Shown: in pieces, positions 1 to 10,577 of the stretch | Layout: each line of letters starts with the position of its first letter | Numbering within the stretch: the first letter of the stretch is position 1 | From: Vulcanisaeta distributa JCM 11217 | GTDB lineage: Archaea; Thermoproteota; Thermoprotei; Thermoproteales; Thermocladiaceae | Assembly (NCBI RefSeq): GCF_001316005.1 | Contig: NZ_BBBJ01000010.1 | Location: 1 to 64,000, forward strand | Length of the DNA stretch: 64,000 nt | Direction of reading: 5' to 3' | Translations under genes and position numbers: made by a program | Notes under the pieces: model-generated | Seen by the model: only the letters and a program-made list of their open reading frames with translations | What the model was told of the DNA's origin: nothing | Databases searched by the model: none

Positions 1-2165
<2,165 letters not shown>

Positions 2166-2398
2166 CCAGGTGCGGGTGGTGGGGGGGTTTAATGGGTGGG
2201 TGCCTGGGTGTGGTTGGGGGGGTTGGGTTGCTTTGTTCATGTTTTCTGTCTGAGTTGCGTTTTAGCTGTGTGGTTGTTTGTTGGTGGTTTGGGGGGGAGT
2301 TTAAGGGTGTTGTTTGTGATGCTGAAGTTTTAAGGGGGGGGTTCTGTGGTGTGGGGGGGGTTTGATGGTTGTGGGTTTGAGGGTGGGGGGGGTGGTTT
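2166..2398 (+). other. GT-rich spacer between 23S rRNA and secreted protein gene
   Basis: About 230 bases of almost only G and T on the plus strand, with at least six G runs of seven or eight. No 5S rRNA or tRNA is visible. The tract could end 23S transcription (T-rich stretches around 2225-2300) and could fold into G-quadruplexes, but the G-run lengths are unreliable. The start of the downstream gene may lie in here, in a frame hidden by G-run errors. Confidence 0.5.
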
Positions 2399-3232
2399 TT
2401 GGTGGCTGTGGTTGTTGTGGCTTCTTTGTTTGTTTTTAGGTTCTTTATTACGAGGCCTGTGGGTTTGCCAACCCCCGTCCCCAGCGAGGTTTCCTATGGT
2501 TACCTCCTTTGTTATGGTGATTATGTGGTTATTCCCGGCAACACCATGGTCATACTTTACTTTCACCCGCATGGTTCTGTGGTGGTTAATGGTGTTGGGG
2601 GGGTTTTCATAGCCTTCCCGCTGGGTATTATTAATGAGACCCTGTCTGCCTTATCGAGGTTGCCTAGTTGGGAGGGTTCGATGGTCATGGGTGTTTACGT
2701 AAATGGTAGGTTAATCGCCATTAATGATAATCAGTCTGTGCCGACTGAGTCGCTTATACACGCCGTTAACCAGCCATACCCATATGCCCAGGGTAACACC
2801 ACGCAGCCCAGTCTCACCACGTTCTGGCAATTCGCGAGGTCTGTGAACTTGCCGGCGATATACACGGTGTTCAGTGTTGGTTTTTCGGCGATTAATGTTA
2901 CGCCTGGCGACACAATCGCCGTTGTTATTTACTCCGCAGTGCCCTACGCACTGCCGGTGTGTAACATAACCAGTGAGGCTGAGGAGGTTCAGCTCATGGT
3001 TGGGAATGGGTGGATCGGCCACGTTGGCCCACCACCAAACGCAACGCCAACCGCGGAGCAGCTCTACATGGAGGGTGAGTACGTGATTGAGGAGCCCGTG
3101 ATATACGTAGTCAATGCCTCAGGCTCCGTGCTGGGGGCTGCCTCGGGTGTTGTCGAGTGGTGCGAGGCCGTATGCCGTGGGTGTGGCGCCATCCTACGGG
3201 ATAGGGCTGGCGTTGCCTCGGGGGTAAGATAG
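2399..3232 (+). CDS. Secreted or membrane-anchored surface protein, paralogue of 41225-42108
   Basis: A 277-residue protein. The first 20 or so residues (MVAVVVVASLFVFRFF) form a signal/anchor helix; the rest looks extracellular, rich in Val, Asn, Pro and Tyr. No family is recognised. It shares a clear set of blocks with the protein at 41225-42108: VIPGNxMVIL, GVYVNGxLIAxN, IYSAVPYALPxC, and NATPTAxQLY followed by xEGxY. The two are therefore diverged paralogues. The start is a TTG; an earlier ATG near 2365 in another frame may be the real start because a G8 run lies between. The last 30 residues (WCEAVCRGCGAIL) do not match the paralogue and may follow a frameshift near 3130. Function is unknown; a cell-surface role is inferred. 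Confidence 0.7.
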   Translation: MVAVVVVASLFVFRFFITRPVGLPTPVPSEVSYGYLLCYGDYVVIPGNTMVILYFHPHGSVVVNGVGGVFIAFPLGIINETLSALSRLPSWEGSMVMGVYVNGRLIAINDNQSVPTESLIHAVNQPYPYAQGNTTQPSLTTFWQFARSVNLPAIYTVFSVGFSAINVTPGDTIAVVIYSAVPYALPVCNITSEAEEVQLMVGNGWIGHVGPPPNATPTAEQLYMEGEYVIEEPVIYVVNASGSVLGAASGVVEWCEAVCRGCGAILRDRAGVASGVR

Positions 3233-3332
3233 TTGTGTGTAATGCAACTGGTGGTTTCGGGTCATTGCCTTAGCTCCGGGCTTATCCCCCCCGGCTTCTT
3301 TCTCGTGTTGTTTCGTGGGTTGTGCGGGTAAC

Positions 3333-3342
3333 GCTTTTATAG
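3333..3342 (+). promoter_or_regulatory. TATA box of mtnP
   Basis: The sequence gcttttatag is centred about 26 bases before a GTG at 3363, the spacing expected for an archaeal TATA box driving a leaderless transcript. This placement supports the GTG start of the phosphorylase gene. Confidence 0.5.
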
Positions 3343-3362
3343 TTTGTTTTCCCGGCATTACC

Positions 3363-4221
3363 GTGGTTGGGGGTTAGGAAGTTGACGGTTACCAAGGCGC
3401 CCGTTGACCCGCGTGAGTTGGGTCTTGATGCCCTGCCTACGTGGGTGTTATTGGTGGTAGTGGGCTTTATGAGGCTGGTTTCTTCAGTGAGTATTTTGAG
3501 GTTCAGCTTCACACGCCCTATGGCTTGCCAAGCGATAATGTCGTGATTGGTAGGGTTGGTAATGAGTGGGTTGCCTTCCTGCCTAGCATGGCCGTGGGCA
3601 TAGGTACCCGCCGCATAAGATTCCGTATAGGGCCAATGCCTGGGCCTTGTGGGCCCTTGGTGTTAGGGCTGTGATTAGTGTTAGTGCTGTGGGTAGTCTT
3701 AGGCAGGACTTCGCGCCTGGGGGGGATTTCGTGATTCCTGACCAGTTCTTTGATGCTACGAAGGGTAGGGAGTACACGTTCTTTGATGGTCCTAGGACCT
3801 GCCACATACAGATTGGCCTTGAGCCTTCAACCCAGTCATTAATCAATTGCTCTTTGAGGAGGCTAGCAAGGTTAATAGGACTCACCTCGGTGGTTGCTAC
3901 GTGTGTATTGAGGGCCCGAGGTTCAGCACAAAGGCTGAGTCCAGGGTTTGGAGGGATGTCTACGGCTGTGACATAATTGGCATGACGCTCGTGCCCGAGA
4001 TAAACCTGGTGCGTGAGTTGGGCATGTGCTACTCATTGCTTGCCCTGGTGACTGACTACGATATTTGGGTTCCGCACCAACCCGTGACTGCCGAGCTTGT
4101 GGAGAGGGTCATGAGTGAGAAGCTGGAGCTAGCCCGTAAGGTACTCATAAACGTGATACCTAGGATACCAAGGGACGTGCACGTCAAGTGCGAGGAGGCT
4201 TTGAAGAACGCCTGCGTCTGA
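3363..4221 (+). CDS. mtnP: S-methyl-5'-thioadenosine phosphorylase (frameshifted)
   Basis: Cleaves methylthioadenosine with phosphate to adenine and methylthioribose-1-phosphate, for purine and methionine salvage. It belongs to the trimeric/hexameric nucleoside phosphorylase family. Visible motifs are [11 protein letters not shown] at the N-terminus, [10 protein letters not shown] followed by [30 protein letters not shown], and [18 protein letters not shown]. The chain is broken near 3445, near 3595 (a lost G in the region that should read [11 protein letters not shown]) and near 3832 (a lost T). At 3718 a G7 run inserts an extra Gly before DFVIPDQ. The leaderless GTG at 3363 is in frame only if the G5 at 3369 is four. 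It ends 1 base inside the start of the next gene (TGATG), so the two are coupled. Confidence 0.9.
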
Positions 4222-4808
4222 TGGCCATGGTTGTTAGGCAATTCGGCGGTAAATTCCCCCCCGCCACCTCCCTGGATGAGTTGGAGGCCCTGTTTAGGGC
4301 CTCGAGTGTTGAGTTGGGTAGGAGGTTTGGGGGGGCCCGTAGGGTTGGTGATAAGTACCTACTGCCCATTCAGGCGGTTCCCTGGTTTACCCTCGTAGAC
4401 CTGGGCCGTGAGTACCCAATAAGTGGCCTCACCATTAGGGGTGTGGTGGTTGAGGGGCCCGTTGACAAGCCCTGGTTTGACCTGGTCCTTGGCTTTCTCG
4501 TTGGTGACTACGTGATTGGCGTCTCGGTGGTTGGGCGCAGGGCCGTTGGCTGTAGGTCACGCCCACTCAACCCACCGCTCGATCTTTGGGACCTCCCAGG
4601 GGCCTTGACTTCCCGAGGCCCATGGCGGTCACGAGGGATGTGGGTGGCGGCGTCGTCGATATCTCGGCCCCCCATGGACTGCGTGATGGGGGGGCTTGGG
4701 CTTAGCCCAGCCTCATTAACGCGCTTCCTCCTTGTTTACGTGGGCCTCGTTAGTGTTGGTGGTAGGGTCTTCATCGACCTCAGCGGTTCGTCGATTCTCG
4801 TTTCGTGA
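4221..4808 (+). CDS. Hypothetical protein, coupled to mtnP
   Basis: About 195 residues. The start ATG ([14 protein letters not shown]) overlaps the mtnP stop in TGATG, which argues for a two-gene operon. It begins with a helical stretch (SLDELEALFRASSVELGRRF), then beta-rich segments (GDKYLLPIQAVPWFTLVDLG, GLTIRGVVVEGPVDKPWFD). No catalytic motif or family is recognised. The part after about residue 125 has an odd Arg/Ser composition, so a frameshift near 4590 is likely and the C-terminus is uncertain. A role near methylthioadenosine metabolism or in a general house-keeping operon is only suggested by position. Confidence 0.55.
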   Translation: MAMVVRQFGGKFPPATSLDELEALFRASSVELGRRFGGARRVGDKYLLPIQAVPWFTLVDLGREYPISGLTIRGVVVEGPVDKPWFDLVLGFLVGDYVIGVSVVGRRAVGCRSRPLNPPLDLWDLPGALTSRGPWRSRGMWVAASSISRPPMDCVMGGLGLSPASLTRFLLVYVGLVSVGGRVFIDLSGSSILVS

Positions 4809-4832
4809 TGCCGTCCTTTCCTGGACGCAAAA

Positions 4833-4842
4833 GATATAAATA
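4833..4842 (+). promoter_or_regulatory. TATA box of the SUI1 gene
   Basis: The sequence gatataaata is preceded by purines (gcaaaa) resembling a TFB recognition element. It is centred about 29 bases before the ATG at 4867, so the transcript is leaderless or nearly so. Confidence 0.6.
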
Positions 4843-4866
4843 CATGCATTACTTACTTACCGGTCC

Positions 4867-5226
4867 ATGAGTGGGGGGGAGGGTCAGGGAGACATAGTTG
4901 ATGAGTTGCTTTCGTCGGTGCTTGGTGGTGAGAGTACGGCTGAGGCGGAGATTGCGAAGGAGCAGGCGTTGGTTAGGGTTAGGGTTGAGAGGAGGAAGAG
5001 GCATTTAGTTACTGTTATTGAGTTTGATAGTTCTGATGTTAAGGCTATAGACATCAATGGCATTGCCAAGGAGCTTAAGCGCAGGCTTGCGGCTGGTGGT
5101 ACTGTTAGGGATAATGCCATTGAGGTTCAGGGTGACCAGAGGCAGAGGGTTAAGAAGTTGCTCGTTGAGATGGGGGGGTTTAGGGAGGAGAACATATTGA
5201 TTGATGAGACTATCGTTGAGGCATGA
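4867..5226 (+). CDS. Translation initiation factor 1 (SUI1/eIF1 family)
   Basis: Acts on the small ribosomal subunit in start-codon selection. It is 119 residues with a mobile acidic N-terminus (MSGGEGQGDIVDELLSSVLGG) followed by the SUI1 fold. The diagnostic segment AAGGTVRDNAIEVQGDQRQ is at residues 77-95, then VKKLLVEMGGF. In relatives the last motif is EMGF with one Gly; the extra Gly comes from a G7 run and is probably artificial. It is unbroken. The stop overlaps the next gene (ATGA at 5223), and a strong TATA box lies just upstream, so it heads an operon with the 5223-5636 gene and perhaps rpo7. Confidence 0.93.
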   Translation: MSGGEGQGDIVDELLSSVLGGESTAEAEIAKEQALVRVRVERRKRHLVTVIEFDSSDVKAIDINGIAKELKRRLAAGGTVRDNAIEVQGDQRQRVKKLLVEMGGFREENILIDETIVEA

Positions 5227-5636
5227 TGATTAGGAGGGATGAGGCGTTAATTAAGTACCTTAGGGATGAGTTGCCGGGTAGGATAAACGAGGCTCTCAGC
5301 GGCGATGGTGCATCAATAATCAGGGGCCTCTCGAGGCTATGCATCGAGGCGTTGAACAGGTCCTGCGGCGCCCTGGGCGTTGATTGCGGTGGTGATGAGT
5401 TGGTGAGTGCCTGGAGGGTTATGGAGAGGGTTGTTGAGTTGAGTGGTGAGTTTGTCCTGGCTAGGTACATGGCCATTGCCACCTCCTCAAGCCTCATAGC
5501 CTCCGTGGCGAGTCCAGCGATTGCGGATATGCTTGGTAGGGACCTGCTCACGTGTGTTGAGAAGGTTAGGGTTATGATACTTAGGATGGTTGAGGAGGGT
5601 AGGCCGTGGAGGGAGATTTACGGGTTGGGTGATTAG
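5223..5636 (+). CDS. Hypothetical helical protein between SUI1 and rpo7
   Basis: 137 residues, starting in the SUI1 stop codon (ATGA), so it is translationally coupled. It appears mostly alpha-helical, with charged ends and a moderately hydrophobic middle (ARYMAIATSSSLIASVASPAI). It has two or three cysteines (CIEALNRSCGALGVDCGG) that do not form an obvious zinc site. No family is recognised. Its place between an initiation factor and an RNA polymerase subunit suggests an information-processing role, which is only inference. The frame is intact, there are no membrane segments, and codon use matches its neighbours. Confidence 0.7.
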   Translation: MMIRRDEALIKYLRDELPGRINEALSGDGASIIRGLSRLCIEALNRSCGALGVDCGGDELVSAWRVMERVVELSGEFVLARYMAIATSSSLIASVASPAIADMLGRDLLTCVEKVRVMILRMVEEGRPWREIYGLGD

Positions 5637-5646
5637 TTTTTTAAAG
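5637..5646 (+). promoter_or_regulatory. TATA box of rpo7
   Basis: The stretch ttttttaaag directly after the upstream stop codon is centred about 27 bases before the ATG at 5669. This suggests rpo7 also has its own leaderless promoter. Confidence 0.45.
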
Positions 5647-5668
5647 GGTTTATTAAAACGAACCCTGC

Positions 5669-6273
5669 ATGTTTAGGGTTTTGACTCTCGAGGACTACAT
5701 CAGGATCCCACCCAGCAGGTTTGGGGGGGAGCCGCTGGAGAGGGTTGCCTTTGAGGTTTTGTGGGGGGGTGAGTACGTGGGTAGGGTTGAGAGGGACGTG
5801 GGCGTCTACGTGGCGATATTCGACGTCGAGGTGAGCAAGAGGGGGGGTGTGATAATATTTGGTGATGGGGGGGCCACATACAACAGGGTTCGCTTTAAGG
5901 CCCTTGTCTACACGCCGTTGATTAATGAGGTTGTTGAGGGTGAGGTGGTTAGGACTGAGGACTTTGGTGCATTCGTGAGGGTTGGGCCATAGACGCCTTG
6001 ATACATAGGACTCAGATGATGGAGGATAACGTGGTTCTTTATGACAAGCAGAGCGGTGCCTTTGTTGGTGAGCGTAGTAGGCGTAGGCTTGGTAGGGGGG
6101 GTGACGTTGTTAGGGCTAGGGTTGTGGGGGGGGTTAGCTATGTGACGGCGGGTAACAGGGACGTGGTTAGGGTTAGCCTAACCCTTAGGCAGCCAATGCT
6201 TGGTAAGCTTGAGTGGATTGAGGAGGAGTTGAGTGGCTCGAGGAAGGGTCAGAAGGCCCAGCAGAAGCAGTGA
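5669..6273 (+). CDS. rpo7: DNA-directed RNA polymerase subunit Rpo7 (RpoE'), frameshifted
   Basis: Stalk subunit of archaeal RNA polymerase that pairs with Rpo4 and binds nascent RNA. The N-terminal tip domain runs through residues 1-80 (MFRVLTLEDYIRIPPSRF). The S1 domain follows (VVEGEVVRTEDFGAFVRVGP, then a histidine-rich IHRTQM loop and a C-terminal LTLRQPMLGKLEWIEEEL). The frame breaks once at about 5990, where ccata should read cccata. Four G7 runs each add a Gly compared with what the family normally shows. Repaired length is about 200 residues; the C-terminal Lys/Gln tail is typical of crenarchaea. It is probably co-regulated with the SUI1 operon just upstream. Confidence 0.92.
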
Positions 6274-6282
6274 CGTGGTTTG

Positions 6283-7858
6283 TTAGGCATTTTTGCAAGC
6301 CCTAAGTAACCAGATTAGGGCTAGGGCTAGCACCATTGTCTCCACGGCGCCCGTGATCACAAGCGCCATTGTTGAGTAGGTAATGCTCATGGTCAGCACC
6401 TGGGCAGTAAAGAAGGCTATGATGGGTATTGAGGTTGCGGTGATTATGAGCACCGTGTTCACCAGGTTAAGTAATGCCAATGCCTGGGAACCACTTAGGT
6501 AGTCCCTAACCTCCAGCTGGAACACTATGGCCGACATGACAGTGGAGGCGAGGGGGGGCGACACTGCGAGGGCTAGGACCGGCGGTATGGCGAATGAGCT
6601 GTGGAGGGCCGCCAGTATGGCGATCATCGGTGCCGCCAGCGCGTAGTAAGCCGTGACGGCCATGGGGATCTTAGCCAGCATCCTCCTAATCGGCGTTACC
6701 GGTATCGTGAGTATTATGGGTAATGCCGAGTACTCCGCGTTATACATCATGACTGGTAGGAACGAGGTTATGAAGGCGAGGGGCGCGGCGTAGGCCATGA
6801 CGCCCATGACCAACCCAAACTGGGTTAGGCCCTTCATCGAGGTTGCCAGGGAAATATATAGGAATGCAGCCATCAGGAGCCCGCCAATAACCATGCCCAG
6901 GGAACCCCCCCTGGCACTGAGCAGCTGCCTCATGTAGTACCTAACGAGGCCGATAAACGCACCCCCCCTAAACCTGAAGCCCCCCCTGAATGGCTTGTTA
7001 GTGGTGATTAGGGACTCGGGACCACCTGGGATCCTCGGCATTAATAGCCTCGACCCAGCATTAATCACTAAGTATGCGTCGACGGTGGTTAACACGGCTG
7101 TTGTGGCCACGGAGTTTATGAGGGCCGTTGGGTGGCTCATGATTAGTGGATCGCTGATTAACGGTATGTACTGGGCAATCCCAGGGCTTATGATGCCGGG
7201 GGGGTCCTCACTGAGCATTAGGAGAGCCATCGCTATTACCCAGGGTATTGAGTTTGTGACCACCACCAGGGACCTTGTCAGGAACGCACTCACCGAGCCC
7301 CCTCCTCCTGACCACGGTGTCCAGGGCCACAATACCCATTAGAGGGCCAATGAGACCTAGGAGCAGGGCCTGCACGGTGATTAGTGCTGGGGGGGTTGGC
7401 GTGTGAATCACGGCCGTTATTGCCGCGGCTGTGGTTAATGACGATATTAACGGCGCGTCCACGGCCCTTATAATGGCCATTGTGGCTGCGAGCCTTATGG
7501 AGCCCTCATCAAGGCCCAGGGTCCTGAGTAGGTCGCCGATAACTGGGTAGCCCATTACAGAGGTTATCATTGGTGAGAGTAGCATGTATGTCATTAGTAT
7601 TATGAAGTACATGGTCATGTACTCATACGGTGGTGATTGATACAGGTTAATCACGCCTCTCAGGTGCATGGTTGAGGCAATGATTAATGGTGTAATTAGG
7701 TAGGCGACCATTAGTATTGATGCTACGGCCTTAATAACCCTATAACCGCCGACAACCCTATCAATCCTGACGGGCCTAGCCCCAGTCCTCCTGACCTGGG
7801 TTATTGCCTGGACAAGCAACTCCCTATAGACCAGATCACCGAGCTCCCAGGGATTCAT
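6283..7858 (-). CDS. ABC transporter permease (ABC-2-like), frameshifted
   Basis: A large hydrophobic protein of about 520 residues with ten or more predicted membrane helices, for example VIKAVASILMVAYLITPLII and MTMYFIILMTYMLL. It starts at an ATG (MNPWELGDLVYRELL) 23 bases inside the end of the preceding ATPase gene, so the two are translationally coupled and should form one exporter. The frame breaks near 7290, where a G5 should be G4: the join VALDTVVRRRG to SVSAFLTRSL is evident. The substrate is unknown. The size and the pairing with a single ATPase resemble ABC-2 or Fts/exporter permeases, not importers; there is no binding-protein gene nearby. Confidence 0.8.
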
Positions 7859-8598
7859 GGTCACAAACCCTCCAATAAGCCTTAATCTCGTCCTCAGCCT
7901 AATGGCCCTTAGGAAGGCATCCTCGAGACTACCCGCGTTGACTGCGTTCATTATTTCCATGGGCGTACCCTCCACGATCAACCTACCCGCGTTTATTATA
8001 CCAATCCTGGTGCAAACCCTCTCGGCAACCTCCATTATGTGAGTAGTGAATAGTATCGAGCCCCCCCCAGACTCTAGGTGCCTCTGCATTAACTCCTTGA
8101 CGATCCTCACGGACTTAGTATCGAGGTAGTTGAATGGCTCATCCATGAGCAGGAGCCTAGGCCTATGCATTAGGGCAGCCACTATGGCCACCTTCTGCCT
8201 ATTACCCGCCGAGAGGGACATTATGGGCTTGTCAATGAACTCCTCAAGTCCCAGGGCCCTAACCAATGTCTCCACGTACCTCGAATCCCTAACACCCCTA
8301 ACAGAGCCCACGAACTCCAGGAAGTCCCTTGGGCTCAGGGTTTCAAGGACCAACGGAGTCTCCAGGACAGCACCCACGTTGTTCATGACCTCGGGCCTTG
8401 GTGGTCCCATGCCCAGTATGTCTATGACCCCCTCATACCTCACGAGCCTAGCACGGCCTTAATAGTCGACGTCTTACCAGCCCATTAGCCCAGGAGGCAG
8501 TAGGTCTCTCCCTGCCTTACGCAGGTGCTTAGGCCGTTAACGGCGACCTTACTCCCGTACCTAACAGTCAATTTTTCAACTCTCAATGCACAACCCAT
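7836..8598 (-). CDS. ABC transporter ATP-binding protein, frameshifted
   Basis: Powers the permease encoded just downstream. Starting at the ATG at 8598 the protein reads MGCALRVEKLTVRYG. The Walker A region near 8490 is damaged by indels but resolves to LLGxNGAGKT. The signature SLSAGNRQKVAIVAALMHRP, Walker B LLLMDEP with FNYLD, and the H-loop LFTTHIMEVAERV are intact. As written, the reading frame runs without a stop into the permease (…LIGGFVTMNPWELG). With one G added near 7900 it reads AEDEIKAYWRV and stops at 7836, which is the more likely natural end. At least three indels lie in the first 60 codons. Confidence 0.85.
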
Positions 8599-8706
8599 TC
8601 AATTAATCACCAACACACCCACTTATATTGCTTTATTGGGTCATCACCCCCCCAATCTAACGGTGATTATGCTTAAATCGGTGATTCCCCCCCTCGCCCA
8701 GTTAGG

Positions 8707-9901
8707 ATGCACAGGAGTGTTTACCTGATTTTATTTGTTAAGGGGTTGAGGACCTTTGTCTTCGGCATGGTCAGTGTGCTGACGCCGATTTACCTGGCAA
8801 TGCTGGGTTTTTCACCAATCTATGTTGGTGCATCCATATTCCTGGTAGTCCTCGGTAATGTCTCCTCAAACATACTACTTACGTGGTTTGGCGACGTGAT
8901 TGGTAGGAGGAGGTTATTAATCATTTTTAGTCTCCTCACGTTCGTCTCCGGCATCCTCCTATCCTCATCCTCGCTATACCCCCCCATACTAGCCCTGGCG
9001 CTGTTCATGGGCAACATAAGTACGACAGGGACTGAGGCGGGTCCCTTCCAATCCATTGAGGTTGGCGTACTGCCCAGGTTCACGGGCAATAGGTTGGGTA
9101 GGGTCCTGGGTATCTACAACCTAATCGGTTACACCTAATCGGTTACTCAGCATCATCCCTGGGCGCCCTCGCATCATCAATACCGGCCTACCTGGGGGAT
9201 AAACTGGTGCTTGTTAGGTCGATGTACCTCATATACGCCATGGCCGGTTTGTTCATGGCGATAATCTACAGTGCGTTGGGTAATATTGAGGCTGGGGGTA
9301 GGAGGCCTGGTTGAGGAGTTTGGGTAGGGCTGCCGTTGTTGATATTAGGAATTTATCGATACTGTTCTCGGTGGATGCCTTTGGCGGTGGTTTGGTTACT
9401 CAGTCCCTACTGTCCTACTGGTTCTATGTTCGTTATGGGGTGACCCTGAGGGAGTTGGGGTTGGTTTTTATGGTTGTTAATGTGGTTACCGCGGTCTCGC
9501 TGGTTATTGCGCCGTTGATTGCTGAGAGGATTGGTAATTTGAGGACCATGGTCTACACGCATTTGTTATCAAACGTATTCCTAATCCTAGTGCCACTCGC
9601 GGGCTCCTTCATGGGGGGGAGTCTCGCATTCCTCCTACTTAGGCAGAGCGTTTCCCAGATGGATGTGCCGACTAGGCAGGCGTTCATGGCGCAGATATTC
9701 AGTGATGAGGAGAGGGTCCCGGCGAATGCAGTGACGAATACCGCGAGGAGCATAGGCTCCCTGCCCGGTCCATTAATTGTTGGTGATTTAATATCCCAGG
9801 GGGGGCTCTACTCCCTACCATTCATAATCAGTGGGTCCATGAAGATCATGTATGACTTGACGATTTACCTAATGTACAGGAATAGGGTTGTGGGGGGGTA
9901 G
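8707..9901 (+). CDS. Major facilitator superfamily transporter, frameshifted
   Basis: About 395 residues with twelve membrane helices in two halves. The motif between helices 2 and 3 is visible (TWFGDVIGRRRLLII). The substrate is unknown. The frame is broken near 9130, where 14 bases (cctaatcggttaca) are present twice in tandem and shift the frame, and again near 9305. The second half starts at LRSLGRAAVVDIRNLSIL. The stop at 9901 follows a G7 run; with a shorter run translation would continue about 25 residues to a stop near 9975. It is a single gene with its own start ATG and no evident partner. Confidence 0.8.
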
Positions 9902-9997
9902 TGAAGCTGGGTATTGATGGGAATGACGCATTAGGGAGGTTGGGGGGGTATCTAGGTAATGAGGCTGAGACTTAAAGTGCAACCGCAGTAGTTAACA

Positions 9998-10472
9998 GTG
10001 GCTATGCTTGGGTATAAGCTCTATGTGCGTAGTTACTACGAGGCCCTGGGCACCAGGTACCTGGAGCTTTACCTAAGGGATAGCGTGCTTGGCTACCTAG
10101 GCGCCGCGGAGGCGCTGGGTGTTAGGGGGGGGTGCGAGGGTGTTGGATGTTGGTTGTGGGGGGGTTGGCGTGGGGGGGGCCGGCCTTCTGTCTGGTTCGG
10201 CTAGGCAGTACGTGTGCCTTGACATCGCCTGCGGTGTGCTTAGGTACGCCAATAACCTGCCAAGCGTTGACGTGGTGTGCGCAGACGCTGCATTATTACC
10301 CATTAGGCCTGGCTCTATGGACTACGCCCTGTTGATTAATGTGGTTAATGCGGAGGCCGATGGTGAGCAGGTGCTTAGGGAGGCCCTGAGCCTCGGTGCC
10401 CGCGTCTATGCGGTGTCGCCTAGGGCTGTGGATAATGAATTGATTAGGCGCTTGATTTTTCATAGTCTTTAA
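9998..10472 (+). CDS. Class I SAM-dependent methyltransferase, small, frameshifted
   Basis: The SAM-binding motif I (ARVLDVGCG, then VGV and AGLLSGSA) is followed by an acidic strand end (YVCLDIA), motif II (VDVVCADAALLPI) and a post-II strand (MDYALLINVVNAEADGEQV). This is the order for Rossmann-fold methyltransferases. At about 155 residues it is shorter than most, lacking the C-terminal strands, so it may be truncated. Motif I is cut by G8, G7 and G8 runs at 10127-10180, which shift the frame. The start is GTG 9998 or ATG 10004 (MLGYKLYVRSYYEALG). The substrate cannot be told; the N-terminus resembles UbiE/COQ5-like methyltransferases. Confidence 0.75.
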
Positions 10473-10577
10473 TGCAGTGCCAGTTGGTGGTTTGGTAATG
10501 GGTTCTAAAGAGGTGATTATGGTGTTGAGGGACGGAGGGCCAGGGGGGGATTGGGAGGGCTGGATACACTCACCCCA

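Noticed and set aside
7208-8443. A natural ATPase-permease fusion in the ABC transporter
   Set aside because: The read-through depends on one missing G; with it the ATPase ends normally and the permease has its own ATG in an overlap.
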